Below, in pieces: positions 1 to 9,012 of a stretch of 64,000 bases of DNA (position 1 is the first letter of the stretch; each line of letters opens with the position of its first letter). The DNA lies in contig JACKAO010000002.1 of NCBI GenBank assembly GCA_020635035.1, forward strand, positions 1 to 64,000. Direction: 5' to 3'. This DNA is from Calditrichia bacterium. GTDB lineage: Bacteria > Calditrichota > Calditrichia > Calditrichales > J004. A program made the position numbers and the translations under genes. The notes under the pieces are model-generated. The model was not told the origin of the DNA and did not search any database. It was given only the letters and a program-made list of their open reading frames with translations.

Positions 1-90
1 TGGCAAAAAGTAAATGAAAAGTTAACGTGATTATTTATCAAAAGATTGTTTGATTTGCTTATCATGATTGTTTAATTTTGCTGTCCTGTT

Positions 91-174
91 GCGAAAGTGG
101 TGGAATTGGTAGACGCGCTAGGTTCAGGGTCTAGTGGGCTTAAGCCCGTGGGGGTTCGAGTCCCCCCTTTCGCA
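91..174 (+). tRNA. tRNA-Leu (anticodon CAG)
   Basis: Class II tRNA of 84 nt. The acceptor arm GCGAAAG (91-97) pairs with CTTTCGC (167-173) and the discriminator is A174. The anticodon stem CTAGG/TCTAG holds the loop TTCAGGG, giving CAG. A long variable arm (GGGCTTAAGCCC) and the T-arm GGGGGTTCGAGTCCCCC follow. The 3' CCA is not encoded (ACACA follows), so CCA must be added by nucleotidyltransferase. An intrinsic terminator lies 12 nt downstream. Confidence 0.97.
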
Positions 175-185
175 CACACGGTAAG

Positions 186-210
186 GGCCTGTTTTTACAG
201 GCCTTTTTTA
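186..210 (+). terminator. Intrinsic terminator of tRNA-Leu
   Basis: Stem GGCCTGT (186-192) and ACAGGCC (197-203), TTTT loop, then six T residues (204-209). It is oriented for the tRNA transcript and abuts the stop codon of the opposing gene at 208. Confidence 0.85.
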
Positions 211-798
211 TTTTGCCTTCTTCTCATAATTCATAAATAAAGACCAGAAATCAGAACGGTTATTGCCATTAACCGGGAATGTTCCTTCCTTGGCCGACCG
301 AATATCTTCCACTGTAAAAAAAGCATTGGGATTGTGTTCATTAATTAAAGCCGTTACATCATGAACATCGCGCCGTTTAACCATTGTAAAAATAATTTTT
401 ACAGCCCCGGTAGATCCTTCGGCATCAATAGTCGTAACCCCGAAACCTTTCTCCCTTAAAGTGGCGATCAGTATTGACGAATCGAAACGGGTTATAATGC
501 GCACCACACGCAAGCCTATTGCCAATCTGCGTTCGATCCCCATCCCTGTGTAAATTCCAGTCGCAAAACCACCGGCATAAGCAATATAGCATGCCGGGTT
601 ATTCAGGTTGTTAAATATCTGCCGAATAGCTATCAACCAGATCAGTATTTCCAAAAACCCCAATAAAGGCGCGATTTTACGCAAGTCACGCGATAACGAA
701 ATAATACGCATCGTGCCTAAGGAAACATCCACCACGCGTGCACAAAAAATCAGCAGGGGCAATATCACCCAATTGAAAAGCGTTGTATCATAAAACAT
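208..798 (-). CDS. UPF0316 / DUF2179 family membrane protein
   Basis: A 196-residue integral membrane protein with three N-terminal hydrophobic segments (about residues 9-29, 38-60 and 66-86), followed by a soluble DUF2179-type domain (about 100-165, with the stretch TLREKGFGVTTIDAEG). This is the usual UPF0316/YebE-like arrangement; its function is not known. I start it at 798 because AGGAAA lies seven bases upstream and the first membrane segment begins right after. The frame stays open back to 951, but that stretch has no membrane-protein character and overlaps another likely small gene. It faces the tRNA-Leu terminator. Confidence 0.85.
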   Translation of the reverse strand: MFYDTTLFNWVILPLLIFCARVVDVSLGTMRIISLSRDLRKIAPLLGFLEILIWLIAIRQIFNNLNNPACYIAYAGGFATGIYTGMGIERRLAIGLRVVRIITRFDSSILIATLREKGFGVTTIDAEGSTGAVKIIFTMVKRRDVHDVTALINEHNPNAFFTVEDIRSAKEGTFPVNGNNRSDFWSLFMNYEKKAK

Positions 799-880
799 TT
801 TATTTCCTGTTTGAAAAGATAAATTTTGATTTAGCGAACTCTGAAAATAACAATCATTATGACAAATTAAAAGTGTTAAA

Positions 881-1054
881 TTAAGAAGTCTGAAGCTGTT
901 CTTTGGGTGTCTGAACTTTTTGCGGAGATCTGTACTGCAGCAATAAAACAAGTGACAAAATCAAGAATCCAAAAGGCAGAATAACAGCAAAAGTATACAA
1001 TACAATTGTTTTGAGACTAATGTTCGAAAGATTCTTAAATTTTATCGGATGCAT
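881..1054 (-). CDS. Small single-pass membrane protein, hypothetical (57 aa)
   Basis: A 57-codon frame from ATG (1052-1054) to TAA (881-883). The product has a short basic N-terminus (HPIKFKNLS), one strong hydrophobic segment (about residues 17-41, rich in V, L, F and I) and a polar tail (QYRSPQKVQTPKEQLQTS). This follows the positive-inside pattern of a tail-out single-span protein. It sits 82 bp upstream of the UPF0316 gene on the same strand and would fill what is otherwise a 470-base gap. There is no good Shine-Dalgarno sequence, and I recognise no family. The evidence is the shape of the translation alone. Confidence 0.5.
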   Translation of the reverse strand: MHPIKFKNLSNISLKTIVLYTFAVILPFGFLILSLVLLLQYRSPQKVQTPKEQLQTS

Positions 1055-1269
1055 AGGTTTATCATTTTTAATTTATTATCATATTCGGATTAAAATGATG
1101 AACTGAATAGTATTTTTTGAATTATTGATCTGTTTTTGTCAACAGATTGTATCACTAAGCACAAAGTCTGGTCTTTAGATATCATAGCTTACAAAGTACT
1201 TTTAATCGGATAAAAAACTTATTATGTTTGGGCACAATGGATAACTATAAATTTTTTTTGGAGGTGGAA

Positions 1270-2574
1270 ATGAAAGTCTTCTTATTGATATTTGCACTCT
1301 TTTTTGTGTTTTTAATATCCTGCGAAGACGATTCTTCAACCGGGCCGGACGTCAACGCAGCTAAAGTTTCAGTTGATTCTGCAAAAGCCGCTTTGGAAGA
1401 TGTTATGAATGATTTACTGAATAATGAAATTTCACAGCCTGCAGATATTAACTTCGAGAAACCTTACAACCTTTTTAACCAGGCTTATAAGCAGGATCCG
1501 GATAATCCGGATGCAAACTTTGGCCTGGCAATAATGAATCTTTTAATGATTACTCAAAGCCCTGAATTAGCAGAGGTGTTTAATGAATGGCAAAGCCTGT
1601 TTATATCCGATGCTGGTTTTAATAAAAGTTCTGTGGCACAATCGCTTTTCAAAACACAGGCCAGTGACCTGAATTTAAAGCTGAGTAACTTTGTTAACGG
1701 GTTGATAAATCTTCCCAAAGCCGCTGCCGATGATTTACCGAAAATCAGTAATATCCAGGAATTAATCGAAAGCATAATCCTGCCACGGTTGGATTTTGCT
1801 GCAACGGCACTGGACAAAGTTGATGATCATCCTGATTATACCTTCATGGTTTCACCCAGAATGCAGGGAAAAATCGATGCCGATTCACTTGAAATAGATC
1901 TCACCGAAATTTATGCGCTGGAATCCATTATCAATGTTTTACGTGCCCAGGCAAATATGACTATTGCCTACAACCTGGATTTTTGGGGATTTGACAGTCT
2001 GCAGGCTATATCTGCTTTCTCAAAGGGCGGCTCGGTTCTGAAATTACGTAATGGTGCTGCTCCGATGCAGACAGCAAAAAGCGCTTTACTGGCAGGTATT
2101 GATAAACTGCAGTTTGGCGTTTTATTTCTTTTATCTGAAACCGATCCGCAGGAAAATGATCTTATAAAGATTAACAACGATACCCCGGGGAATTTCGGTT
2201 CAGCTGCCAGTCAGTTATTTTCCATAAAATCCATGCTGACCCAACCAGCCGAATACACCGATGACTGGGATAATGATCCTGATACTCCGGATGAAACAAT
2301 CACAGTAAATTTCAGCAAGATTTTTGATAACCCGGCAAACGATCTTAAAGCACTTATACCGGATTATTCTGTCTTAGTACAGCCGGTTATGGCACAAAAC
2401 CAGTCTGCCACTTTTAAAGTTTATATTCCGCTGATAATCTGGAATGCCAATAGTTTCAGTGAATGGATTCTTCCTGATCCTACCTTTAACGGATTTTTAC
2501 CCGGTATGACCGACAGCGAATTTAAACGTATTTTTGGCATCACTGCTGATGACTGGCAGAAAGTTCCGCAATAA
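1270..2574 (+). CDS. Lipoprotein, hypothetical (434 aa)
   Basis: Residues 1-18 form a lipoprotein signal with lipobox L-I-S-C18, followed by an acidic linker (EDDSSTGPD). The mature part is mostly helical. Around residues 60-90 a TPR-like helix pair (NQAYKQDPDNPDANFGLAI) appears, as in outer-membrane-anchored TPR lipoproteins of this group. The C-terminal half has no motif I recognise. ATG at 1270 is preferred over the in-frame ATG at 1228 because GGAGG lies immediately upstream and the signal peptide begins there. It is a single-gene unit closed by a strong terminator. Confidence 0.75.
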   Translation: MKVFLLIFALFFVFLISCEDDSSTGPDVNAAKVSVDSAKAALEDVMNDLLNNEISQPADINFEKPYNLFNQAYKQDPDNPDANFGLAIMNLLMITQSPELAEVFNEWQSLFISDAGFNKSSVAQSLFKTQASDLNLKLSNFVNGLINLPKAAADDLPKISNIQELIESIILPRLDFAATALDKVDDHPDYTFMVSPRMQGKIDADSLEIDLTEIYALESIINVLRAQANMTIAYNLDFWGFDSLQAISAFSKGGSVLKLRNGAAPMQTAKSALLAGIDKLQFGVLFLLSETDPQENDLIKINNDTPGNFGSAASQLFSIKSMLTQPAEYTDDWDNDPDTPDETITVNFSKIFDNPANDLKALIPDYSVLVQPVMAQNQSATFKVYIPLIIWNANSFSEWILPDPTFNGFLPGMTDSEFKRIFGITADDWQKVPQ

Positions 2575-2589
2575 TATGCAATAAAATTA

Positions 2590-2632
2590 ATCGGTTCTGC
2601 TTATCGCCTGGCGGAACCGATTTTTATTTTTT
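2590..2632 (+). terminator. Intrinsic terminator of the lipoprotein gene
   Basis: An 11-bp stem (2590-2600 with 2611-2621, one G.T pair) followed by a T-rich run. Confidence 0.88.
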
Positions 2633-2767
2633 TTAAACCTGCTTTAGCCCACTGAAAATCCATCTTAAAAAAAAAGACAAAAGAAATGCTTCCTTATTTT
2701 GTGGCGACAGTTCAATTTGGTTATATTGGCAAGGTCAATTACGCCATATAATTAGCAGGAGATAAAA

Positions 2768-4153
2768 ATGCGAAAAGAAAAAGACGCTCTGGGTGAAGTA
2801 ATGGTGCCTGAAGACAAATATTTTGGTGCCCAGACACAACGTGCTTCACAAAATTTTAAAATTGGTCAGGAGTTTTTTCCCAAAGAAATGATCCGTGCCC
2901 ATGCGGTTGTAAAAAAAGCAGCGGCGCGGGTAAACAGTGTCATCAGCGGTCTGGATAAAAAACTGGCAGAAACAATCGAAAAAGCCGCCGATGAAGTAAT
3001 CGCCGGTAAACTGGATGATCATTTCCCGCTGGTTATCTGGCAGAGCGGCAGTGCTACTCAGTTTAACATGAATGTGAATGAAGTAATTGCCAACCGTGCT
3101 ATTGAAATGCTTGGCGGCCAAATGGGAACCAAATCCCCTGTGCATCCCAATGATCATGTTAACATGTCGCAATCAACAAACGATACCATTCCTACTTCAA
3201 TGCATATTGCAACTGTCATCGCTTTAAAGGAAAAATTATTACCGGCAGTTGCTTATCTTCGCAAAGGCCTGGAAAAGAAATCTGCTGAATTTAAAGATAT
3301 TGTAAAAATCGGCCGTACACATTTACAGGACGCCACTCCGCTTACATTAGGCCAGGAATTTTCAGGATATGCCGCCCAGCTTGAACAGGCTGAAGAGACT
3401 ATTACGCACGCGCTTGAGCATTTGTATGAATTAGCAGTTGGCGGAACTGCTGTTGGCAGCGGTCTGAATACTAAAATTGGCTACGACCAGAAAATGGTAG
3501 AAGAAATAAATAAAATCACAGGGCATACTTTTAAAGTAGGTCGTAATAAATTTGCCGGTCTTGCCGCGCATGATGCTATTGTTGAAGCTTCGGGTGCATT
3601 AAAAGTTCTGGGTGCCGCCCTGATGAAAATTGCCAATGATATCCGTTGGCTTGGCAGTGGTCCCCGAAGTGGTCTTGGTGAACTTAACCTGCCTGCTAAC
3701 GAACCGGGCAGCTCTATCATGCCGGGAAAAGTTAATCCGACACAAAGCGAAATGGTCACACAGGTTGTTTGCCAGGTTTACGGAAATGATACAACGATTG
3801 CCATGGCCGGTTCGATGGGTAATTTTGAACTGAATGTTTTTAAACCATTGATGGCCTTTAACATCATTCAATCAATCACTATTTTAACCGATGCTTGTCA
3901 TTCCTTCCAGGATAATGCCATTGCCGGTGTTGAAGCCAACATGAAAAAGATCAAAGAACATCTTACAAACTCTTTAATGCTGGTAACTTCACTAAATCGT
4001 CATATCGGTTACGATAAAGCCGCTCAAATGGCACTAAAAGCCTGGCGGGAAGATAAAACCCTTAAAGAAGCAGGGCTGGAGCTTGGTTTCCTGAGCAGTG
4101 AAGAATTTGATGCCTGGGTTCGTCCCGAAAACATGACGGGACCGACTAAATAA
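2768..4153 (+). CDS. fumC: Fumarate hydratase class II
   Basis: A 461-residue class II fumarase, full length for the family, catalysing reversible hydration of fumarate to L-malate in the TCA cycle (cytoplasm, no iron-sulfur cluster). It carries the superfamily signature [10 protein letters not shown] (residues 314-323), whose serine is the catalytic base, the [12 protein letters not shown] segment near residue 184, and the fumarase-type [19 protein letters not shown]. Start: AGGAG seven bases before ATG 2768. It stands alone between two terminators. Argininosuccinate lyase and aspartase share the fold, but the sequence detail is fumarase. Confidence 0.97.
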   Translation: MRKEKDALGEVMVPEDKYFGAQTQRASQNFKIGQEFFPKEMIRAHAVVKKAAARVNSVISGLDKKLAETIEKAADEVIAGKLDDHFPLVIWQSGSATQFNMNVNEVIANRAIEMLGGQMGTKSPVHPNDHVNMSQSTNDTIPTSMHIATVIALKEKLLPAVAYLRKGLEKKSAEFKDIVKIGRTHLQDATPLTLGQEFSGYAAQLEQAEETITHALEHLYELAVGGTAVGSGLNTKIGYDQKMVEEINKITGHTFKVGRNKFAGLAAHDAIVEASGALKVLGAALMKIANDIRWLGSGPRSGLGELNLPANEPGSSIMPGKVNPTQSEMVTQVVCQVYGNDTTIAMAGSMGNFELNVFKPLMAFNIIQSITILTDACHSFQDNAIAGVEANMKKIKEHLTNSLMLVTSLNRHIGYDKAAQMALKAWREDKTLKEAGLELGFLSSEEFDAWVRPENMTGPTK

Positions 4154-4172
4154 TTTTTTATTTAATCAATCC

Positions 4173-4215
4173 AACCCCGGTTGAATGTAACGATTTAGCC
4201 GGGGTTTCTTTTTTT
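4173..4215 (+). terminator. Intrinsic terminator of fumC
   Basis: Stem AACCCCGG (4173-4180) with CCGGGGTT (4199-4206), then a T-rich run. Confidence 0.9.
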
Positions 4216-4294
4216 AGCATTGTGCTGTTTCATCAAAATCCGGCAGCATTTATATTGAAATTCATATATAAATAATATTGGGATTATTCTCTTC

Positions 4295-5251
4295 ATGCAG
4301 GAAGTCACCTTTCTAAAGAAAAATTCTCAAACCTGGAAAAAAATTGAGTCTATGCTTGAAACAGGCATCAGCTTTTCTCCCGATGAGTTGACCGATTTAT
4401 ATATTCGATTGACTGACGATCTTGCTTATTCCAAAACATTTTTCCCAAAGAGTAAAACAACTCTTTATCTGAACACGTTAACGACCCGTATTCACCAAAA
4501 AATTTATGGTAATAAAAAAGAAAATACAGCCCGCTTTAAGCACTTCTGGATGCATGAGCTGCCGGCGGTAGTTTACAACCACAGGCAAAAATTACTGGCG
4601 TCATTTCTCATTTTTACGATTGCATTAATTATTGGTGTAATCTCTGCAGCCGGTGACAAAAGCTTTGTGCGTATAATTCTGGGTGACAGTTATGTGAACA
4701 TGACCCTGGAAAACATCAGCAAAAACGACCCAATGGCTGTTTATAAAAAAATGAATGAAATAGATATGTTTTTTGGCATTACATTTAACAATATCCGGGT
4801 TTCTTTTTTTGCTTTTATCTCAGGTTTACTGCTTTCTTTTGGAACCGGGTTAGTTTTATTTCAGAACGGAATTATGCTGGGCTCATTCCAGTATTTCTTT
4901 TTTGAGCAGGGTTATTTAACGCAATCCCTGCTTACAATCTGGATACACGGCACTCTTGAAATTTCAGCAATTATTATTGCCGGTGGTGCAGGTCTTGTTT
5001 TAGGTAACTCAATCCTTTTTCCCGGGACATTCAGCCGACGCGATTCATTTGCACAGGGTGCACGCGATGGAATGAAGATAGTCATCGGGTTAATTCCGGT
5101 TTTTATCATGGCCGGATTTCTGGAGGGTTTTGTAACACGTTACACGGGTATGCCTTTAATTATCAGCCTGGCAATTATTGGCGGATCACTTGGTTTTATT
5201 ATCTTTTATTTTATAATTTATCCGCGCAAACAAGGACGTCGACCTATTTAA
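4295..5251 (+). CDS. Stage II sporulation protein M-like (SpoIIM/DUF95) membrane protein
   Basis: A 318-residue protein with a soluble N-terminal 100 residues and five or six membrane helices after it (first at about 103-122). The core NNIRVSFFAFISG and the HGTLEISAIIIAGGAGL segment are typical of the SpoIIM/DUF95 family. In this group such genes sit with RDD, MoxR and DUF58 genes, not with sporulation genes, and the molecular role is unknown. It is first in a seven-gene same-strand cluster running to 11149. The start has only a weak upstream ribosome site. Nothing else in the window suggests sporulation. Confidence 0.85.
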   Translation: MQEVTFLKKNSQTWKKIESMLETGISFSPDELTDLYIRLTDDLAYSKTFFPKSKTTLYLNTLTTRIHQKIYGNKKENTARFKHFWMHELPAVVYNHRQKLLASFLIFTIALIIGVISAAGDKSFVRIILGDSYVNMTLENISKNDPMAVYKKMNEIDMFFGITFNNIRVSFFAFISGLLLSFGTGLVLFQNGIMLGSFQYFFFEQGYLTQSLLTIWIHGTLEISAIIIAGGAGLVLGNSILFPGTFSRRDSFAQGARDGMKIVIGLIPVFIMAGFLEGFVTRYTGMPLIISLAIIGGSLGFIIFYFIIYPRKQGRRPI

Positions 5252-5289
5252 GAACTGTTATCTTTTGGTAAATATATAAAGGTAAAAAC

Positions 5290-6135
5290 ATGGAAAATAC
5301 TGAACAATTTGATTTTTTTAAGGCCCGCAACATAAGCGAAACAATCAATGGCACTTTTGCTTTTATCCGCCAGGAATTTATGCCGCTTGGTAAAGCTATT
5401 TTGTTTATCGTCGGTCCGTTGATGCTTATCGCTGCTATCATTAATAATTTGTATTTTGAAACCAGCTTCAATCCAGATCCTGAGTTGATTTTTTCATCTG
5501 ACTACTGGACACACATTGCAATGTTATGGGTTTTACAGCTTGCCATGATTGCACTGATTGTTACCGTCGTAAACCATTATGTACTGCTTTATATCCAGAA
5601 CGATGAAAGCCGTTTTAATGTACAAACTATTCTGAATGCATCTTTGAAAGACTTTTGGCGCATTCTTGGGATATCTATTATTTACACGCTTATAATCAGT
5701 GCCGCATTTGTCGTTTTTGTGATTCCGGGTATTTATCTTTTTGTATCTACAAGCCTGCTTTATGTAATCCTTATTCACGAAAGACTTGGATTTGGCGATG
5801 CCATGAGCCGTAGCATGAAACTCATACGAGAATACTGGTGGCCTACTTTTGGAATGCTTCTTTTAGCATGGCTGATCGTCTATGTTATTCAGTTTCTTTT
5901 CCAAATCCCGATGATGGCTGTTGGATTTATTTACGGATTCCATGACGGGTCAGCTGAAGTTTTACAGGAATACAGCGGCTGGCTGGCAATCAGCACTACT
6001 CTGAGTTATTTATCCTATATCTTTTACACGATTGTACTTGTTGCAATGGCCGTTCACTATTACAGTCAGCTCGAAAAAAAGGAAGCAACTGGTTTGGCGA
6101 AAAAAATAGACGCTCTTGATTCACCGGTTGAATAA
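5290..6135 (+). CDS. Polytopic membrane protein (glycerophosphodiesterase-type membrane domain-like)
   Basis: A 281-residue protein, nearly all hydrophobic, with about six membrane segments separated by short polar loops. An N-terminal amphipathic stretch (RNISETINGTFAFIRQEF) precedes the first helix. The layout resembles membrane proteins placed in SpoIIM/RDD clusters and the membrane domain of some glycerophosphodiesterases, but there is no catalytic domain. AAAGGT precedes ATG 5290. It is second in the envelope operon, 38 bp after the SpoIIM-like gene and 2 bp before the next. Function unknown. Confidence 0.75.
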   Translation: MENTEQFDFFKARNISETINGTFAFIRQEFMPLGKAILFIVGPLMLIAAIINNLYFETSFNPDPELIFSSDYWTHIAMLWVLQLAMIALIVTVVNHYVLLYIQNDESRFNVQTILNASLKDFWRILGISIIYTLIISAAFVVFVIPGIYLFVSTSLLYVILIHERLGFGDAMSRSMKLIREYWWPTFGMLLLAWLIVYVIQFLFQIPMMAVGFIYGFHDGSAEVLQEYSGWLAISTTLSYLSYIFYTIVLVAMAVHYYSQLEKKEATGLAKKIDALDSPVE

Positions 6136-6137
6136 TA

Positions 6138-6854
6138 GTGCAGGCCGTTTCAAGAACTTTATTGCTTTTTTTCCTATTAACATCTCTGGCTGTTGCAACT
6201 ACCCTGGATTCGTTAAGCAGCAACAACAGCACAGTTGAAACCCGAAGCTTTAGCTCCGGCCGGATTGATTCGATCCGTTCACTTGCAGCCTACGATTATG
6301 AAACAGCCCGCTTTAGCCCGGTCGACTTCATGGATGCGGTTCTGGCCTGGTTGTGGTACAATCTTTTCAAACACCTTTTTAACCCGCGTTTCGAATCTTT
6401 GTGGGAGTTGCTTATTTATTTCCTGGCTTTTTTGGCTCTTGTTTATATTATCCGGCGCTTTCTGCAAAGTGAATTCAGTACTTTGTTTTACACAAAAGAC
6501 AAAAATCCACCGGATGTTTCTGCAATCACGGAAGATGATATTCATGCACTTCCCCTGGAAAAACTTCTTGAAGAAAGTATAAGCAAACAAAGATACAGGG
6601 ATGCTGTGCGCCTGCTGTACCTGATTTCGCTAAAACATCTTGCTGATCACGGAGTGGTGCTTTGGCGGACAGGCAAAACAAATCATGAATACAATTCAGA
6701 AATAAAAAATGAGTCCTTAAAAAACCAATTTTCAATGTTAACACGTGTATATGAGTACGTCTGGTATGGCGATTTTGAAGTGGCTGCTGAGCGCTTTCAA
6801 GCTATCAAATCCGACTTCCGGCAATTTGAGAAGCACACCAGGCTGCCGGTATGA
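6138..6854 (+). CDS. DUF4129 domain protein
   Basis: A 238-residue protein with a signal-like hydrophobic N-terminus (residues 5-20), a second membrane helix near 86-106, and a C-terminal cytoplasmic DUF4129 domain (about 130-238). The domain shows the usual pattern: RYRDAVRLLYLISLKHL, then a polar turn (GKTNHEY), then the aromatic YEYVWYGDF motif. DUF4129 is common next to MoxR/DUF58 genes and is transglutaminase-associated elsewhere. It starts with GTG at 6138, two bases after the previous stop, and its end overlaps the next gene by four bases (ATGA), which indicates translational coupling. Confidence 0.85.
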   Translation: MQAVSRTLLLFFLLTSLAVATTLDSLSSNNSTVETRSFSSGRIDSIRSLAAYDYETARFSPVDFMDAVLAWLWYNLFKHLFNPRFESLWELLIYFLAFLALVYIIRRFLQSEFSTLFYTKDKNPPDVSAITEDDIHALPLEKLLEESISKQRYRDAVRLLYLISLKHLADHGVVLWRTGKTNHEYNSEIKNESLKNQFSMLTRVYEYVWYGDFEVAAERFQAIKSDFRQFEKHTRLPV

Positions 6855-8035
6855 AAAAATTTATACCCTGGCTGCCACTTGTTGGAATGTTTCTTTTGTT
6901 GTTTGTGATCGAATCGGTTAAACCCCGTCCGATAGACTGGAAACCGTCCTACTCTTTATCAGACGAAATTCCTTTTGGCAGCTCAGCCTTGTTTGCACTC
7001 AGCTCCGATTTATTCCGTTCCGGTAAAATCAATATTTCACGAACTCCGCTATACAATTATTTATCTGATGGAATGAAAGATGCAAATACATCATATTTCA
7101 TTTTTAACGAATCCTTTGAACCCGATCCGCTAGATATCCGCGAACTTCTGGTGTTTGTTGAAAATGGCGGAGACATGTTGATAGCAGCTTCTGGTTTTGG
7201 TGAATCTTTTATGGATAGTCTGAAGATAAAAAGTAAAATGAATTTCCGCGTGGACAGTGCTTCTGTTGTACTAAAATCCCTGGAAGAAGTCGACAAGAAT
7301 AATTTTTATTCATTCCGGGCCGCCAATTTTTATACAATTTTTGATTCATTAAAACGAGATTCCTTACAAGTACTGGGTTCTGATGTTAAAAACAGCCCTG
7401 TATTCATCAGGATTGACATTGGTGACGGACACCTTTTTCTGCATTCAATCCCGCAAATTTTTACGAACTACAATTTACTTCATGAAAATAACTCAGATTA
7501 TATTGCGGATGTTCTTTCACATCTGCCCGACAGGAATCTGATCTGGGATGAATATTACAAAATTGGACATCTGCAGATTTCACAATCACCTATTTCTTAC
7601 ATTTTAAATCAGCCTGCTCTAAGCTGGGCATATTTCTTGGGAATAACCGGTATTCTGTTTTTTATATTCATTGAAGGCCGGCGCCGGCAGCGAATTATCC
7701 CCATTATTGAACCGCTGAAAAACGAATCACTTAATTTTACCAGGACCATTGCCCGTTTACATTTCCAGCAGGCCAACCACGGAGAAACAGCCGCCAAAAT
7801 CATCCTGCTTCTCAATGATTTCATTCAGAACAGCTTAAAGATTAACATCCGTCAGGAACGTGAATCGTTAATACATCAGCTGCTTTTAAAAACTTCTATC
7901 AGCGAAGATGAACTAAAAGCGCTTTTTGAAAAAACAGACCACATTTCAGCAAAAGAATACTCAGCTGAAAGCTTAAAAAAACTAAACAAGGCTGTGGAAG
8001 AATTTTATAAAAAATGCAAAGGATCTTTAGAATGA
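6851..8035 (+). CDS. DUF4350 domain-containing membrane protein
   Basis: A 394-residue protein with an N-terminal membrane anchor (residues 5-22), an exported or periplasmic DUF4350-type middle domain (about 35-235) and a second helix at about 257-275 (SWAYFLGITGILFFIFIEG). A basic RRRQR stop-transfer and a cytoplasmic helical tail follow. The opening SYSLSDEIPFGSSALFAL is typical of DUF4350, a GATase1-like fold found between DUF4129 and MoxR genes. It overlaps both neighbours by four bases, so DUF4129, this gene and the ATPase are probably made in fixed ratio. Confidence 0.82.
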   Translation: MKKFIPWLPLVGMFLLLFVIESVKPRPIDWKPSYSLSDEIPFGSSALFALSSDLFRSGKINISRTPLYNYLSDGMKDANTSYFIFNESFEPDPLDIRELLVFVENGGDMLIAASGFGESFMDSLKIKSKMNFRVDSASVVLKSLEEVDKNNFYSFRAANFYTIFDSLKRDSLQVLGSDVKNSPVFIRIDIGDGHLFLHSIPQIFTNYNLLHENNSDYIADVLSHLPDRNLIWDEYYKIGHLQISQSPISYILNQPALSWAYFLGITGILFFIFIEGRRRQRIIPIIEPLKNESLNFTRTIARLHFQQANHGETAAKIILLLNDFIQNSLKINIRQERESLIHQLLLKTSISEDELKALFEKTDHISAKEYSAESLKKLNKAVEEFYKKCKGSLE

Positions 8036-9012
8036 GCGAAGAACAGAATTTTGAATCACGGATTGATTTAAGCGAGCTCCGTCAGAAAATCGATGCTGTA
8101 CATCAGGAGATAGCCAAGCTTATTGTCGGGCAGAAAAAAATGATCGACCTGATGATCAGCGCCGTGTTATGCAACGGTCATATCATGATTGAAGGGGTGC
8201 CCGGCATCGCTAAAACACTGGCCGCCAAACTGCTGGCGCGCTGTATCTCCGCCGATTTTTCGCGGGTGCAGTTTACACCCGACCTGATGCCGTCGGATGT
8301 GCTGGGGACGTCGGTGTTTAATATGAAATCTTCCGAATTTGTTTTTAACCGCGGACCCATTTTTGCCAACCTGGTGCTGATCGATGAGATAAACCGTGCG
8401 CCGGCTAAAACACAATCCGCGCTATTTGAAGTGATGGAAGAAAAGCAGGTAACCATCGACGGCACGACTTACCTGATGGATGCGCCGTTTATCGTAATGG
8501 CCACCCAGAACCCCGTTGAGCATGAAGGGACTTATAAACTACCCGAAGCACAATTGGATCGCTTCCTTTTTAAAATCGAAATCGGATATCCATCACTTGA
8601 AGAAGAAATTGAGATTTTAACCCGTTTTAATAATAAGGCACTTGATGAAGCGATAAAAAGTGTAAACCCTGTGCTCTCTAAAAACGATATCATTGCCTTC
8701 CAAAAACTGACCCGCCAGGTCCATTGCGAATCACATCTGCTGGAATACATCGCGCAAATTGTTCAGCAAACGCGCCTTCACAATGCTTTTTACCTGGGAG
8801 GTTCACCGAGAGCATCACTTGCTATTTTGAATGGTTCAAAAGGCTGGGCCGCCATCCATGGGCGCGATTTTATCACTCCGGATGATATCAAACAAATTGT
8901 CTATCCTGCTTTATGTCACCGCCTTTTATTGACGGCAGACAAGGAAGTGGAAGGTGCAAGAATTGAAAATCTGATCAACCAGATTCTGGACAAGACAGAG
9001 GTACCACGTTAA
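8032..9012 (+). CDS. MoxR-family AAA+ ATPase
   Basis: A 326-residue AAA+ ATPase of the MoxR group, thought to act as a chaperone that matures membrane or periplasmic complexes with vWA-domain partners. Motifs: Walker A GVPGIAKT (55-62), Walker B LVLIDEIN (114-121), sensor-1 ATQNP (157-161), and LPEAQLDRF. The C-terminal lid is intact. ATG 8032 overlaps the previous stop as ATGA and has AAGGA upstream; an in-frame ATG at 8014 would lie deeper inside the previous gene. The DUF58 partner follows with no gap. The stretch 8160-8530 is visibly more GC-rich than the rest of the operon. Confidence 0.95.
   Translation: MSEEQNFESRIDLSELRQKIDAVHQEIAKLIVGQKKMIDLMISAVLCNGHIMIEGVPGIAKTLAAKLLARCISADFSRVQFTPDLMPSDVLGTSVFNMKSSEFVFNRGPIFANLVLIDEINRAPAKTQSALFEVMEEKQVTIDGTTYLMDAPFIVMATQNPVEHEGTYKLPEAQLDRFLFKIEIGYPSLEEEIEILTRFNNKALDEAIKSVNPVLSKNDIIAFQKLTRQVHCESHLLEYIAQIVQQTRLHNAFYLGGSPRASLAILNGSKGWAAIHGRDFITPDDIKQIVYPALCHRLLLTADKEVEGARIENLINQILDKTEVPR

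Noticed and set aside
799..951. N-terminal extension of the UPF0316 protein to an upstream ATG
   Set aside because: It overlaps the small membrane gene in another frame, has no ribosome site, and the first true membrane helix starts after 798.
2846..3172. Reverse-strand frames inside fumC and other long genes
   Set aside because: They lie wholly within well-supported genes, have no ribosome sites and show no protein-family features.
4295..5251. Sporulation capacity from the SpoIIM-like gene
   Set aside because: The family is common in non-sporulating Gram-negative genomes beside MoxR/RDD genes, and no other sporulation gene is seen.
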